From Castor canadensis (taxonomy: Eukaryota > Chordata > Mammalia > Rodentia > Castoridae): a stretch of 64,000 bases of DNA. Under the pieces are notes generated by a model that did no database searches, was not told the DNA's origin, and saw only the letters and a program-made list of their open reading frames with translations. Positions 35,919 to 48,360 of the stretch are shown piece by piece. A program made the translations under genes and the position numbers. The DNA is taken from the NCBI RefSeq assembly GCF_047511655.1, contig NC_133397.1, forward strand, positions 14,905,501 to 14,969,500, given 5' to 3'. The first letter of the stretch is position 1, and every line of letters starts with the position of its first letter.

Positions 35919-37789
35919 GCCCACGAATTATTGAGAGGTCTCTGCATTAGTACCTGCAGTCATGTATGATCTGTGAAATATAACAATGGACCAATAAAGA
36001 AAAAAATTAAATTTTGTCAGCCTTTGAAATCTATTGATTTCAAATTACAGCAGCAGAATTAATTCTATTATAGCACTAACCCCCAGAAGTTGGTTTTAGA
36101 AATGGATTAAAATGTGTTCATTTAGATGCTTACACATATATCCTCAATGAATTGGCTGGACGAATAACACTCCTGTAAGAAACTGTGTGGAGGTAAATAA
36201 ACTAGTGCTTAGTATATTTAGGACGTTTCATTGGCCTGTGTCAGTGTGGGATGCCCCAAGTGTTCCACTACAGTCAAGTTCTGAGAGTTCTTAAACCTAT
36301 TCATATGTTGGACTGGAGTGATGGTTCCACAGTGGGAAAGGACCACTGCCTTCCTGAGAGTTCCATGGGGCCATAAAGCTTGGGTGCTCAGAGCACTGAG
36401 TCCATGATAAGATGTCTGGGCTATGCTGCTTCCTTGGATTTCCAACTTGACTGATGGTTTCTTCTGCAGGTAAGAGTGATTTTCCAGCCATTGCTCTGGC
36501 TTGCATAACCAGAGAACAGGATTATTCTCTTCTTCTGGCCATTACCTATGTACGTGCCACATTCCAGCGAGGGAAGAAGGGTGGAGCTTCTTGGATGACC
36601 ATGGATGTTCCACCGTGCAGGATGAGGGCAGAGTGTGTAATATCGCCATCACAAGGGTAAGAGTTACCTTTCTATGTCGCTTTTCTCTAAAACCTATTGT
36701 AGAGCAGAGGAAGAGGAGAATGAACCTCACAATGTAGTGACAAAAATGAAGGTTAGATACCGAGAGGCTGTTCTCAATGTAAAATCCATTGAGCAATTGA
36801 TATGGGCAGTGAAAGGAGAAAGAGTTAGGTCTGGAAGGGTAACATTAGAGTGAAAACACAGGCCAACTTTAAAAGATTGTGTGATGGACATTCCCTCCCC
36901 CTCTCTTTTTTGACATCTATAGTTCAAACTTGACAAAATAACAGTACTGCTGTTGTGACAATATGTCTGGCTTAAAATTAATGCCATGGATCTGGAGTCT
37001 GGTTCAGGTCACACACTGGGTCGCATATTGAAGTACGTATCCAGAAGCAAATTTTGTTGGACCCACATGATGTTTACAACATGGTGGATCAGTTATAATG
37101 AAACTTAAGATATCCTGCATAAAAATCAGGATTTCCATATTCTCCTGGAACACTGAATAACACATCTATACTAGGTCTCTGCTCCCAAAAAGGATTATGG
37201 TGCTGTGTAGCCTCTACTTCTTAGACAAGCACGGATAGTTCGCCAAATTCCCCAACCAGCACTTTATTTGCTTAACATTTTTATTTGTTCATTGGAGGCA
37301 TTGAATTTTGCCATGCTGCTCTAGATCTTTCTGCTAGTCCTTTGACAATGGCAGAGATGACTTTTGTTAATTCCTCCAGGTAAAGAGTGAATATCCTTTA
37401 CCAGACTCTGAGCAGTAATTAGTATAAGGGTCAGGGTGATAGGACAACAGAGGATTGTTTCTGTGGAGCATTTGGAGTGGGCAACCACCTGACTTGTGTG
37501 GAGTAAGAAGTGTAGAAGACATTATAATACCTCTTAAGAGATGCTGATATAAAGATATATGCAAAGGGCAGTGGGAGAAGGTGAGTAGGGCAGGGGAGAT
37601 AGAGAAGGGAGAATGATTAACTTGGCTTCAGTGCATTCAAATTCTCAAAAACTCCCTCCCCTGAGTACCAGAGTTGTACTGTTACAGACATTTGTATGTG
37701 CATTTCACCACGTGACATGGCTTAGTTGAAGAAATGTGGGTATCTAGCAGGCTTAGAGGCTTCTCTTGAGGCAAAGTCCATATTTTCTC
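35919..37789. other. putative intron, no gene
   Basis: Unique-looking, with no supported coding frame or repeat family. Confidence 0.4.
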
Positions 37790-37807
37790 AAGATGTTTTA
37801 CTTTTTC

Positions 37808-39166
37808 GTAATCTACATGTTTAATGCAATTCCCATCAAAATTCCAATGACATTCATTAAAGAGATTGAAAAATCTACTGTTAAATTTATATGGAAACAC
37901 AAGAGGCCACGAATAGCCAAGGCAATACTCAGTCAAAAGAACAATGCAGGAGGTATCACAATACCTGACTTCAAACTATATTACAAAGCAATAATAATAA
38001 AAACAGCATGGTACTGGCACAAAAACAGACATGAAGACCAGTGGAACAGAATAGAGGATCCAGATATGAAGCCACACAACTATAAGCAACTTATCTTTGA
38101 CAAAGGAGCTAAAAATATACGATGGAGAAATAGCAGCCTCTTCAACAAAAACTGCTGGGAAAACTGGTTAGCAGTCTGCAAAAAACTGAAACTAGATCCA
38201 TGTATATCACCCTATACCAAGATTAACTCAAAATGGATCAAGGATCTTAATATCAGACCCCAAACTCTTAAGTTGATACAAGAAAGAGTAGGAAATACTC
38301 TGGAGTTAGTAGGTATAGGTAAGAACTTTCTCAATGAAACCCCAGCAGCACAGCAACTAAGAGATAGCATAGATAAATGGGACCTCATAAAACTAAAAAG
38401 CTTCTGTTCATCAAAAGAAATGGTCTCTAAACTGAAGAGAACACCCACAGAGTGGGAGAAAATATTTGCCAACTATACATCAGACAAAGGACTGATAACC
38501 AGAATATACAGGGAACTTAAAAAACTAAATTCTCCCAAAACTAATGAACCAATAAAGAAATGGGCAGGTGAACTAAACAGAACTTTCTCAAAAGAAGAAA
38601 TTCAAATGGCCAGAAAACACATGAAAAAATGCTCACCATCTCTAGCAATAAAGGAAATGCAAATTAAAACCACACTAAGATTCCACCTCACCCCTGTTAG
38701 AATAGCCATCATCAGCAACACCACCAACAACAGGTGTTGGCGAGGATGCGGGGAAAAAGGAACCCTCTTACACTGTTGGTGGGAATGTAGACTAGTACAA
38801 CCACTCTGGAAAAAAATTTGGAGGCTACTTAAAAAGCTGGACATCGATCTACCATTTGATCCAGCAATACCACTCTTGGGGATATACCCAAAAGACTGTT
38901 ACTCCAGAGGCACCTGCACATCCATGTTTATTGCGGCACTATTCACAATAGCCAAGTTATGGAAACAGCCAAGATGCCCCACCACTGACGAATGGATTAA
39001 GAAAATGTGGTATCTATACACAATGGAATTTTATGCAGCCATGAAGAAGAACGAAATGTTATCATTTGCTGGTAAATGGATGGAATTGGAGAACATCATT
39101 CTGAGTGAGGTTAGCCTGGCTCAAAAGACCAAAAATCGTATGTTCTCCCTCATATGTGGACATTAG
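37808..39166 (+). pseudogene. LINE-1 ORF2 C-terminal fragment (truncated)
   Basis: A continuous frame of about 452 codons gives the carboxyl-terminal third of L1 ORF2p, with no stop or frameshift until TAG at 39164-39166. An upstream ATG at 37766 adds 14 non-L1 residues from the flank, so that start has no meaning. Intact ORF2p has an endonuclease, a reverse transcriptase and a C-terminal cysteine-rich region. The first two are lost here by 5' truncation. The remaining part holds the C-terminal segment, including the motif CX3CX7HX4C at 38735-38788. The fragment therefore cannot support retrotransposition. It sits in the putative KCNS3 intron in the sense direction. Confidence 0.93.
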
Positions 39167-39541
39167 ATCAAGGGCAAACACAACAAGGGGATTGGACTAT
39201 GAGCACATGATAAAAGCGAGAGCACACAAGGGAGGGGTGAGGATAGGTAAGACACCTAAAAAACTAGCTAGCATTTGTTGCCCTTAATGCAGAGAAACTA
39301 AAGCAGATACCTTAAAGCAACTGAGGCCAATAGGAAAAGGGGACCAGGAACTAGAGAAAAGGTTAGATTAAAAAGAATTAACCTAGAAGGTAACACCCAC
39401 GCACAGGAAATCAATGTGAGTCAATGCCCTGTATAGCTATCCTTATCTCAACCAGCAAAACCCCTTGTTCCTTCCTATTATTGCTTATACTCTCTCTACA
39501 ACAAAATTAGAGATAAGGGCAAAATAGTTTCTGCTGGGTAT

Positions 39542-39603
39542 TGAGGGGGGGAGCGGGAGGGGGTGGAGGGGGTGGTAAGGGAGGGGGTGGGGGCAGGGGG
39601 GAG
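39542..39603 (+). repeat. G-rich tract of the L1 3' UTR
   Basis: Many runs of three or more G's spaced by A/T/GT. L1 3' UTRs commonly carry such a polypurine tract that can form G-quadruplexes. It is followed by an AATAAA at 39605. Confidence 0.85.
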
Positions 39604-39672
39604 AAATAAACCAAGCCTTGTATGCACATATGAATAATAAAAAAAAAAAAAAAAAAGATGTTTTACTTTTTC

Positions 39673-40847
39673 TCAATAGGGCAGCTTTCTGGCTGTGTGG
39701 CTCAGTGATTTAACTCAGCTTTCTGCACAGCCCTCTGCTTGGAAATGAGTTATGTGAAGTATAGAGATCCCTGGATTTTCCATAGAGGAGCAATGGCACT
39801 AAATAGAGATCCAGTGGGAATGGGCACAACTCTAATATAACCATAGCAGTTGGAAAGAGCAAGAGAGGAGAGGAGAATGGGATAGGAAGGGAGAAGGAAA
39901 AAAATGATATAAAGTCTTATATGTATCTTATGATTTATGTTTCCAAAAGACTTTCACATGTGCTATTTTTTTTTCTCAATGTAGGTTTGGCCTTTCCTTT
40001 TACAGGTCTTCCTACCCAAAGTCATATAGCTGGGAAGAGGGAGCTCAAGCACAAGTTTTCTGAGCCCTGCCTTTCGCTCTGTTTGCTAGTTGCCTCTCCA
40101 GTTCAGTATGAATAAGGGGACATGGTGGATTCATTTTGTTTAGTTCAACATTTAAACATTGGGTTCAGGTTATAAATGCTTTGAAATAAGGTGACCTGGG
40201 AATCCAGAGACTATGCTATATGTGTGTGGCCCATGCTGGGAGAGCATACCAGATGCAGAACAGGCCTGGGAGGGAGTTTCCTTGCCTGTCTAACTGGGCA
40301 GTTTACAACAAGTCTTCCTCAGTGGGTAGGGCTGACCACTTGGAAAGTTCCTGGAGGCAATGGCTCTGTGTAGTCTAGGAGCCTTGGGATGGTCAGGCAG
40401 TGCTGTCCCATAGAAACAAATCTGGAAGGCTCTTTGAGGTTTCCCATGTTCTACTTTCTGGCTGTGGGTACGGCTTTCTAAGATGTCTCACAAATAGTTA
40501 TTTGTTTCTCAGAATTGAACTACTTAGCTGCTATAAAAACACTGATGAATTTCAGGCCCACTAGCATCTCAATTTCCAAATCCACAGGCAGGGTGCACAG
40601 TGTCATTGGCATTGAGGCTTGTCCCCTGCTCTTCTGGAGCCCATCACTGATTTCTGATTTTCTTTTCTTTACATGTTACCCATACCAGGATGCAGGGAGG
40701 TTGCTGTGAGAGAAGGTCATCCCAAGGGGAGGCTTCTGTGTGAGGGTGCTGAGGAGGAGACACTGGTGTGGATTCGACTGAGTTTAGATTTTAAATTCTG
40801 TTTACGCTTGCTTGATTTTATTTGGAATTTTCTGACATGGTGTTAAA
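39673..40847. other. putative intron, nothing recognised
   Basis: No gene or clear repeat was seen. Confidence 0.4.
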
Positions 40848-41640
40848 TTAATATGTTTTCTATTACTACAACAAAATACTTGAGGCCAAGTAATTGATGA
40901 AGAAAAATAGTTGTGTAGCTCACAGTTTGGGAGGTTGAGAGTTTAACAAATGTTCAGTCTGTGATCAGAAGACTTCCAAATTCTTGTCCTGTGGGGAAGA
41001 AGCCATGTCAGGACACATGAGTGTAAATGGAATTTATTAAAAGTTAGGGAAGGAAAATACAAAGGGAAGCATGGTGAGGCTCAGGTGGAAGCCAAAAGCT
41101 GAGAGAGTGTATTTCTGCTCGTCAGGTGTTTTTAAAACCTACAATAACCTATGGGAAGGTGAAAACAATGACATTCCCATTCAATAATTAATGATTGGGG
41201 AGGAGCATGGGCAGTTCCTGGCCAGGTGAGGGTGGTTCCTGAGCCAAAGCATGGTTAATCTAAGATGCAATATTTTTTATGAGTCCCTAATTTAGCCTGC
41301 CTTACAAACAGCATGGTGCGAGCTCTGGTAAGTACCCACCTGGAATCATCACATTATGGTGGATGGCATCATAGTGGAGAGAGCATATGGTGAGACAGGA
41401 AGCCAGAGAGAACGATTCAGGACTCAGGCTTTGTCTTTTATAACAACTCCCTCTCACCCAGGATTCCTCAAGAGCCACTTTAATCCCTTCTGAGGGCAGT
41501 GCCTGCAATGATATAAACAATTCTCATTAGATTCCACCTCTTAAAGGTCCCACCACTTCTTAACATTGCTACATTGGAGAGCAAGCTTCCAACACATAAA
41601 CCTTTGGGGGTCACAGAACATCTAAAGCATAGCACATAGC
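40848..41640 (-). repeat. MaLR-type LTR interrupted by an unassigned insert
   Basis: The + strand starts 'ttctattactacaacaaaat', with 'agctcacagtttgggaggtt', and resumes later with 'tagattccacctcttaaagg' and 'aacctttgggggtcacagaa', the antisense MaLR LTR order. About 320 bp between roughly 40985 and 41310 does not fit the LTR and may be a nested insertion of unknown type. Confidence 0.55.
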
Positions 41641-42514
41641 ATGATCAGAAATTGAATTCATCATGATCTACTCTTTTTAAAAACCTAAATGATTTTTCTT
41701 TGCATTTGATAGAATAAAATGAAATGCTTAGAAGAGTGTTCCAAAAAGATGGTAGAATTAAAGCTTGGAATGGCCTATTTTTTCCTTTGAAATTACCAAT
41801 ATATATACATTTTTTGGACAAGTGGAAGGTCAAAGGAATTTAGGTTTTTATTTACTTTTGTGGAATTGATTTTAAAGGCAGTTCTATCCAACAAGAAAAA
41901 ACTGCTTATACTTTTGTTACTTCTCTGAGCAAATCAAGCATTTTCAAAGATAACTATGCATATGTGTATGTGTGTCAGCTTTGAAATAACAGTTTTAATG
42001 TAAGTTTCCTAGCATGAAGTATAGAGAGCAGGAAGAGGACTGAGGAGAATAAGAGGTTAATGAGTTTGGAAAGGTTTTACAGGGTGCCCCTTATAGAGAA
42101 ATGAATCACTGTAGCTTTTCATTTAAGCTGCAGTGAATATCTTGGATTTGTGACATCTTTTTCTTTCTTTCAATCTTGCAAACACCAAGAGGCACAAGGT
42201 GGCCAAATAGCATATATAATGTTATCACTATGAATGATTTAGGCAGGAGTATTGACACAGTGAGTCTTAGCTCTTTTACAGAATGAACATGAAAACAGCA
42301 GTTGCCCCTTCTATTTTGTGGCTAAGTGATTTTGAATACACAGAAGTGTCTCACCTGAGGCCCCCTGATCCTCAGTATGTTTATATCAACACCCCTACAG
42401 AAGGAGTAGCATTCTTTAGTGAGACCGGCAGACAAAATTTGCAAGTCAGAATATCCGCCAGTCCCAACTTCTACTTTGGCAATATTTGAGCACTCATATT
42501 TGATACATGGTGGA
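41641..42514. other. putative intron, nothing recognised
   Basis: AT-rich, with no gene. Confidence 0.4.
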
Positions 42515-42645
42515 AAGAGTCTGGCTCATAAAAGCTTGGTGATGCTGGTTGAGCTCTGGGCCTCAGGTTTCCCCATCTGTAATACAGGATAAGGATCTAC
42601 CGCTTAGGGCTGCTGGGGAATTATAGGAGATGATTCATCTATTCA
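42515..42645 (+). repeat. MIR SINE fragment at duplication edge
   Basis: 'cctcaggtttccccatctgt', followed by 'aatacaggataaggatctac', is the MIR 3' core. The tandem duplication begins within it, so its right half is repeated at 44094. Confidence 0.65.
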
Positions 42646-43109
42646 GTTATACTTTCTCATTGCCTTGCCTACTAGGGGCCAGCTATAGCACCAATTGCCA
42701 GGGATAAATAGCGTAACAGAAAGGACATTACCTCAGTGCATGGCCTGGAAAAGATGTTTAGTAACTGTTTCTTGAGTTGTTTTAATGCAGAATTTTAATA
42801 CATACGAAGATAGAGAGAATGATATATTAAATGCCTGTGCCCATCTCCTGGCTGCAGCAACAATTGACTCATAGCCACCACCTGTATGGTCAGTGTTCTT
42901 GCTTTCCTAAAAAGTTATTAGAACTGAATCTCAAATGTTGTACAATTTTGTGCATAAATATTTTCACATATATTTCCAAAAGATAAGAACTCCTTTTAAA
43001 GAACATTACTATAAATACTATAAGGACATTGAAAACTTAATCATTCATTTGTATTATCAAATCTAGTTGGTGTTCTAATGTCGCTGGTAGGTTTATACAC
43101 ACAAGTGCG

Positions 43110-43118
<9 letters not shown>

Positions 43119-43154
<36 letters not shown>
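43119..43154. repeat. (CA)18 microsatellite, unit 1
   Basis: A 36-bp AC run preceded by 'gtgcgcgcgcacat', a Z-DNA-prone alternating stretch. Confidence 0.97.
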
Positions 43155-43156
<2 letters not shown>

Positions 43157-44603
43157 AGCATTTGGCTTGCAAAGAATCAGGATTCATACGTAGCCTATAG
43201 CCTGATTCTGTTTGCTCTATCTCTTCTTTGATTGATGTCATTTATCCTGTATGGTTTCTTATGGTCTGAATTTTGTGATTGCATCCCTGTGGAATCATTA
43301 AGCACATTCCTCTGAAATCTCTTATTTGATTTTAACTGGAAGTTAGGTTTAGAGTCTTAGTCAAACCCTGATTTTTTTTGATCACAGCACTACAGAATTA
43401 TTTATGTGCCTTCATCAGGAGACACATTCTGTTTTGTCTCCTCTTGTTACATTAGGCATGGTCAGGGGGTCAAAATTTGTAACTTTGATCTACCTCCTGG
43501 GAAATTCCTCATCACTTGTTATTTGGATTTTAACAACCATGGTTGACCATTGTCTAGATTTATGAGTTGTGAAGTGGTCGGATGTTAATTGTATTATTCC
43601 TTCTTCATTCATTAGTGGAAACACTTTTAAATAACAGTTTTATAGAGATATATTTCACAAACAATAAAATCTACCTTTTCAAAATGTATAATCTTGTGGT
43701 TTTTAGTACTTTCATAAGTTATATTTTTATCATTCTTCAAAGAAACCCATACCCATTAGCAGTCCCGATTCTCTCCTCCCTCTTCCCCTAGCAGCTGCTA
43801 ATCTTTTCTTGTCTCTGTGGGTTTTCCCACTGTGGACAATTCACATATCGTCATGTGAACATAATGACATTTCAGTCAATGATGGAATGTCACAGTATTT
43901 TATTATTTTATTGCCTTGATTAACGTCTGCATGTTAAATCAACCTTCCATTCCTGAAATAAATCCCAGTAGTCATGGTATATAATCCTTTTTATATGTTG
44001 CTGGATTTGGTTTGCTAATGTTTTGTTGAGGATTTTTGCATCTGTATTCATAAGGGATTTTGGTCTGTAGTTTTCTTGTCATATCTTTATCTACCGCTTA
44101 GGGCTGCTGGGGAATTATAGGAGATGATTCATCTATTCAGTTATACTTTCTCATTGCCTTGCCTACTAGGGGCCAGCTATAGCACCAATTGCCAGGGATA
44201 AATAGCGTAACAGAAAGGACATTACCTCAGTGCATGGCCTGGAAAAGATGTTTAGTAACTGTTTCTTGAGTTGTTTTAATGCAGAATTTTAATACATACG
44301 AAGATAGAGAGAATGATATATTAAATGCCTGTGCCCATCTCCTGGCTGCAGCAACAATTGACTCATAGCCACCACCTGTATGGTCAGTGTTCTTGCTTTC
44401 CTAAAAAGTTATTAGAACTGAATCTCAAATGTTGTACAATTTTGTGCATAAATATTTTCACATATATTTCCAAAAGATAAGAACTCCTTTTAAAGAACAT
44501 TACTATAAATACTATAAGGACATTGAAAACTTAACCATTCATTTGTATTATCAAATCTAGTTGGTGTTCTAATGTCGCTGGTAGGTTTATACACACAAGT
44601 GCG

Positions 44604-44612
<9 letters not shown>

Positions 44613-44650
<38 letters not shown>
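44613..44650. repeat. (CA)19 microsatellite, unit 2
   Basis: The same locus in the second copy, 2 bp longer than in unit 1. Confidence 0.97.
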
Positions 44651-44652
<2 letters not shown>

Positions 44653-46111
44653 AGCATTTGGCTTGCAAAGAATCAGGATTCATACGTAGCCTATAGCCTG
44701 ATTCTGTTTGCTCTATCTCTTCTTTGATTGATGTCATTTATCCTGTATGGTTTCTTATGGTCTGAATTTTGTGATTGCATCCCTGTGGAATCATTAAGCA
44801 CATTCCTCTGAAATCTCTTATTTGATTTTAACTGGAAGTTAGGTTTAGAGTCTTAGTCAAACCCTGATTTTTTTTGATCACAGCACTACAGAATTATTTA
44901 TGTGCCTTCATCAGGAGACACATTCTGTTTTGTCTCCTCTTGTTACATTAGGCATGGTCAGGGGGTCAAAATTTGTAACTTTGATCTACCTCCTGGGAAA
45001 TTCCTCATCACTTGTTATTTGGATTTTAACAACCATGGTTGACCATTGTCTAGATTTATGAGTTGTGAAGTGGTCGGATGTTAATTGTATTATTCCTTCT
45101 TCATTCATTAGTGGAAACACTTTTAAATAACAGTTTTATAGAGATATATTTCACAAACAATAAAATCTACCTTTTCAAAATGTATAATCTTGTGGTTTTT
45201 AGTACTTTCATAAGTTATATTTTTATCATTCTTCAAAGAAACCCATACCCATTAGCAGTCCCGATTCTCTCCTCCCTCTTCCCCTAGCAGCTGCTAATCT
45301 TTTCTTGTCTCTGTGGGTTTTCCCACTGTGGACAATTCACATATCGTCATGTGAACATAATGACATTTCAGTCAATGATGGAATGTCACAGTATTTTATT
45401 ATTTTATTGCCTTGATTAACGTCTGCATGTTAAATCAACCTTCCATTCCTGAAATAAATCCCAGTAGTCATGGTATATAATCCTTTTTATATGTTGCTGG
45501 ATTTGGTTTGCTAATGTTTTGTTGAGGATTTTTGCATCTGTATTCATAAGGGATTTTGGTCTGTAGTTTTCTTGTCATATCTTTATCTAGTTTTGGTATT
45601 AGAGTAATGCTGGGTTCTAGAATGAGTTAGGAAGTATGCCTTTTCTTCTAGTTTAGTTTTTATGAGCTCATGAAGGATTAGAGTCAGTTCTTTAAATGTG
45701 TTACAGAATTCACTAATGAATATTGTTTATACCTGAGTTTTTCACATGAATTTTTTTAAATTCAAAAATCAGTATCTTTACTCATTGTGAGTTTATTAAG
45801 ATTTTCTTTGTTTTCTTGAATCAGTTTCTGTAGGCTGGTTATCTAGTCTGTGGGTACACAGTGTTCATAGTATTCCCTTATAACTCTTTCCATTTTTGTA
45901 CAGTTAATAGAGATATACCCTCTTTCATTAGTGATTTTGGTAATTGGGATCTTCTGTCATTCTTTCTTGGTTAATGTGGCTAAAGATTTTTATCAATTTT
46001 GTTAACTTTTTTTAAATGATGAACTTTTGGCTTTGTTGATTTTATTTTGACTCTTATTTTCTATTTCACTTATTTTAGTATTTATTATTCTGCCATTGAA
46101 TTTAATTTGGG

Positions 46112-46447
46112 TTTTTGTTTTCTCTCTTTGAGGTAATGGGGATTTGAACTCAAGGCCCATGTTTGCTAGGCAGATGCTCTACTTTTGGAGCTATATCCCT
46201 AATCCTTTTTTGCTTTGATTATTTTTCACATTGGGTCTTGTGTTTTTGCCTATGGCTGGTCTTGAACTGGGATCTTCCAACTCTTGCCTCTTGTGTAACT
46301 GGGATGACAAGCATGAGAAACACTGTGCCTAGATCATATGTTGAGATGGAATCTCACAAATGTTTTACCCAGGCCTTGAACTGTGATCCTCCCAATTTCT
46401 ACCTCCTGAGTAGCTGGGATTATAGGCATGAGTCACCAAGCCTAGCC
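46112..46447 (-). repeat. Composite SINE nested in old L1
   Basis: Reverse ID-like unit ('gtttgctaggcagatgctct') followed by two reverse B1-like units ('gctggtcttgaactgggatc'; 'gagtagctgggattataggc'). Confidence 0.85.
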
Positions 46448-46719
46448 CAGGTTTTTAAGGAAAGTTATCAATTTGAGATCTGTCCTTTTTTTAATAGAGG
46501 TATATAAAGCTATTAAATTTTGTCTAAACAGTTTCAGCAGTACCTTGTAAGTTTGTTATGTTGAATTTTTCTCTTAGCTCATCTCAAAATATTTTTAAAA
46601 ATTTCTCTTTGATTCACTGGCTATTTAGAAGTATTGATAATTTCTACATCTAAAAACTTCCCCATATTGATGTATAAGTTCATTCTGCTGTGGTTAGTGT
46701 ACTATTTCAATACTTTTAG

Positions 46720-47083
46720 CTGTAGTTTGGATCTTCAATATCCCTGTAAGGCCCGTGTGTTGCATGAGTTGAAGACTTGGGTCTCCGCCCATGACACTTT
46801 AGGAGGTGGGACATGGTGGATGGAAGATAGGTCATGGGGGGGGGTGCCCTTAAAGGAGATATTAGGATCTTTTTGGCTCCTCTTCTTCTTGGCTCATTCC
46901 TTCCTGGCTGCCATGATGTGATCAGGGCTCTTCTGCCATGCCATCTCACTGTGCTGTATTGTGCAACCACACACCCAAAACAACAGGGCCTAGTGACAAT
47001 GGATTGGAACCCCCGAAAGTGTGAACTTGATCATTTTGGGAACATTGTCAAGGTGATGGAAAGCTGACTATCCTACTCTTAAA
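46720..47083 (+). repeat. MaLR-type LTR nested in old L1
   Basis: It reads 'gtagtttggatcttcaatat', 'gacactttaggaggtgggac', 'ggtgcccttaaaggagatat' and 'ctggctgccatgatgtgatc', the MaLR LTR order in sense. L1 text resumes after it. Confidence 0.65.
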
Positions 47084-48034
47084 TTATTATGGCTTATTTT
47101 ATAACCTATCATCATCTGCATGGGACAGTTTTCCATGTATGTTTGAGAAGAACGTGTATCCTGTTGTTGCTGAGTAGAGTGTTCTGGAATTGCCTGTTAG
47201 ATCTTGTTGGTTTATAATATTCAGTCATCTATTTTCTTGCTAGGCCTTCTGTTACATGCATTTTTGAAAGTGGGATACTGCAGTTTCCAGCTTTTTGTTG
47301 AATTCTTTTTCTTCCTTATATTTTGTTAGTTTTTACATCATGCATTTTTCTTGGCTCTTTTGCTAGGTACATACATTTGTTTACAATTCTTATTCCTTCT
47401 TAATGGATTGGTCCTTTTATTATTATAAAACATCCTTGGTCTCTGGTAACAATTTTTGTCTTAAAATTTATTTTGTGTGATATTCACTATAATCACTCCA
47501 ACTCTCAGTTATTGTTTTCATTCTTTACTTTCAACTTACTTGTTTTTGACTCTAATTATTTTCTACTGTACCCTTTTAAATATTTCCATTGGTATGTTTT
47601 TTGAATTATTAGGATATTTTTATAAAGAAAATTTTCTCTCATTAACTTACATGGTTTTCCTAAAGTATAATTCATGCATGAAGGCAGAATAAATGCTTGA
47701 TTTTTCTCTTTATCTGTCACAGAGTAATGAGTTGATACTCTGCCACCCTCTGAAGGTGACTAATATATTCTTTTCTTTTTTTAAAAATTAGTGTTATGAT
47801 CTCAGGAATTTTAACATATTTGATGTGTTTCAGTCTATTACAGATTTATGTTTTCCTTTTGAGGGACATAATTCCTCTCTTTGGCCAGTGGAAGACTCTT
47901 TAAATTAGCTTTCAGTCCTTTTGACTTTCTCTTGTTCACTTTAATAGCTTCTTTAATTTCTGGTATAGCAAGGTGTTTCAGGCTTGTCTTGTGCATTCTT
48001 GGCCCAGACCTGGGAAGGGCTATCCACACAAGGA

Positions 48035-48308
48035 TCCCTGGCTCTTATTTATTTATTTGTGTATTTTTTGGCAGTATTGGGGTTCATACTCAGGGCTTTG
48101 TGCTTGCTAAGCAGGTATTTCCTCTGATCACAGCCTTTTGCATAGCTTAGGATGACAGGAATCCTCTACCACACCCAGCTTTGGGATGAGATGGGGTCTC
48201 ACAAACCATTTGCCCTAGTTACGTGGAATTGTGACCCTCCCTATTTCAGCCTCCAAAGTAGCTAGGACTAAAGGTGTGAGTCACCAGTGCCCAGCTTCCC
48301 TGGCTCTT
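48035..48308 (-). repeat. Composite SINE with 12-bp target-site duplications
   Basis: TCCCTGGCTCTT is found at 48035-48046 and again at 48297-48308, flanking a SINE body at 48047-48296 (T-rich tail, reverse ID-like, reverse B1-like). It is inserted in old antisense L1. Confidence 0.9.
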
Positions 48309-48360
48309 TTTTTAGTGAGAAATTATACTTAGTTGTCTCATCTTGGCCAAACTCAGGATG

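Larger units (their letters stand above)
37790..39672 (+). mobile_element. Young 5'-truncated LINE-1 insertion with target-site duplications
   Basis: An 18-bp direct repeat, AAGATGTTTTACTTTTTC, flanks the insert at 37790-37807 and 39655-39672. Between them lie the 3' part of L1 ORF2, an L1 3' UTR (39167 on) and an A-rich tail ending at 39654. This is the hallmark of target-primed reverse transcription. The first A's of the right copy could belong to the tail, so the duplication is 16-18 bp. The intact repeats and open frame indicate a recent insertion. Confidence 0.95.
42595..45589. repeat. Near-identical 1.5-kb tandem duplication
   Basis: Unit 1 is 42595-44088 (1494 bp) and unit 2 is 44089-45584 (1496 bp). 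The 5-mer ATCTA stands at the start, at the junction (44089-44093) and at the end (45585-45589). Reading both copies, the only differences I find are T at 43041 against C at 44535, and one extra CA unit in the second microsatellite. The unit holds part of a MIR, old L1-like sequence, a CA repeat, and the start of an antisense L1. Confidence 0.95.
43890..48360 (-). repeat. Decayed antisense LINE-1 with nested insertions
   Basis: On the + strand the text recalls L1 ORF2 in reverse: 'tttgttgaggatttttgcat', 'ggtattagagtaatgctggg', 'aatgatgaacttttggcttt', 'gattcactggctatttagaa' and 'ctgagtagagtgttctggaa'. Its left end is repeated by the tandem duplication. It is broken by a SINE (46112-46447), an LTR (46720-47083) and a second SINE (48047-48296). 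No useful frame survives. Confidence 0.75.

Noticed and set aside
37766-37807. ATG start upstream of the L1 ORF2 fragment
   Set aside because: The first 14 codons come from flanking DNA including the target-site duplication, so it is a chance in-frame start.
43041-45287. Pairs of identical short open frames in 43.0-45.3 kb
   Set aside because: They are the same non-coding frames repeated by the tandem duplication, and one pair runs through the CA microsatellite.
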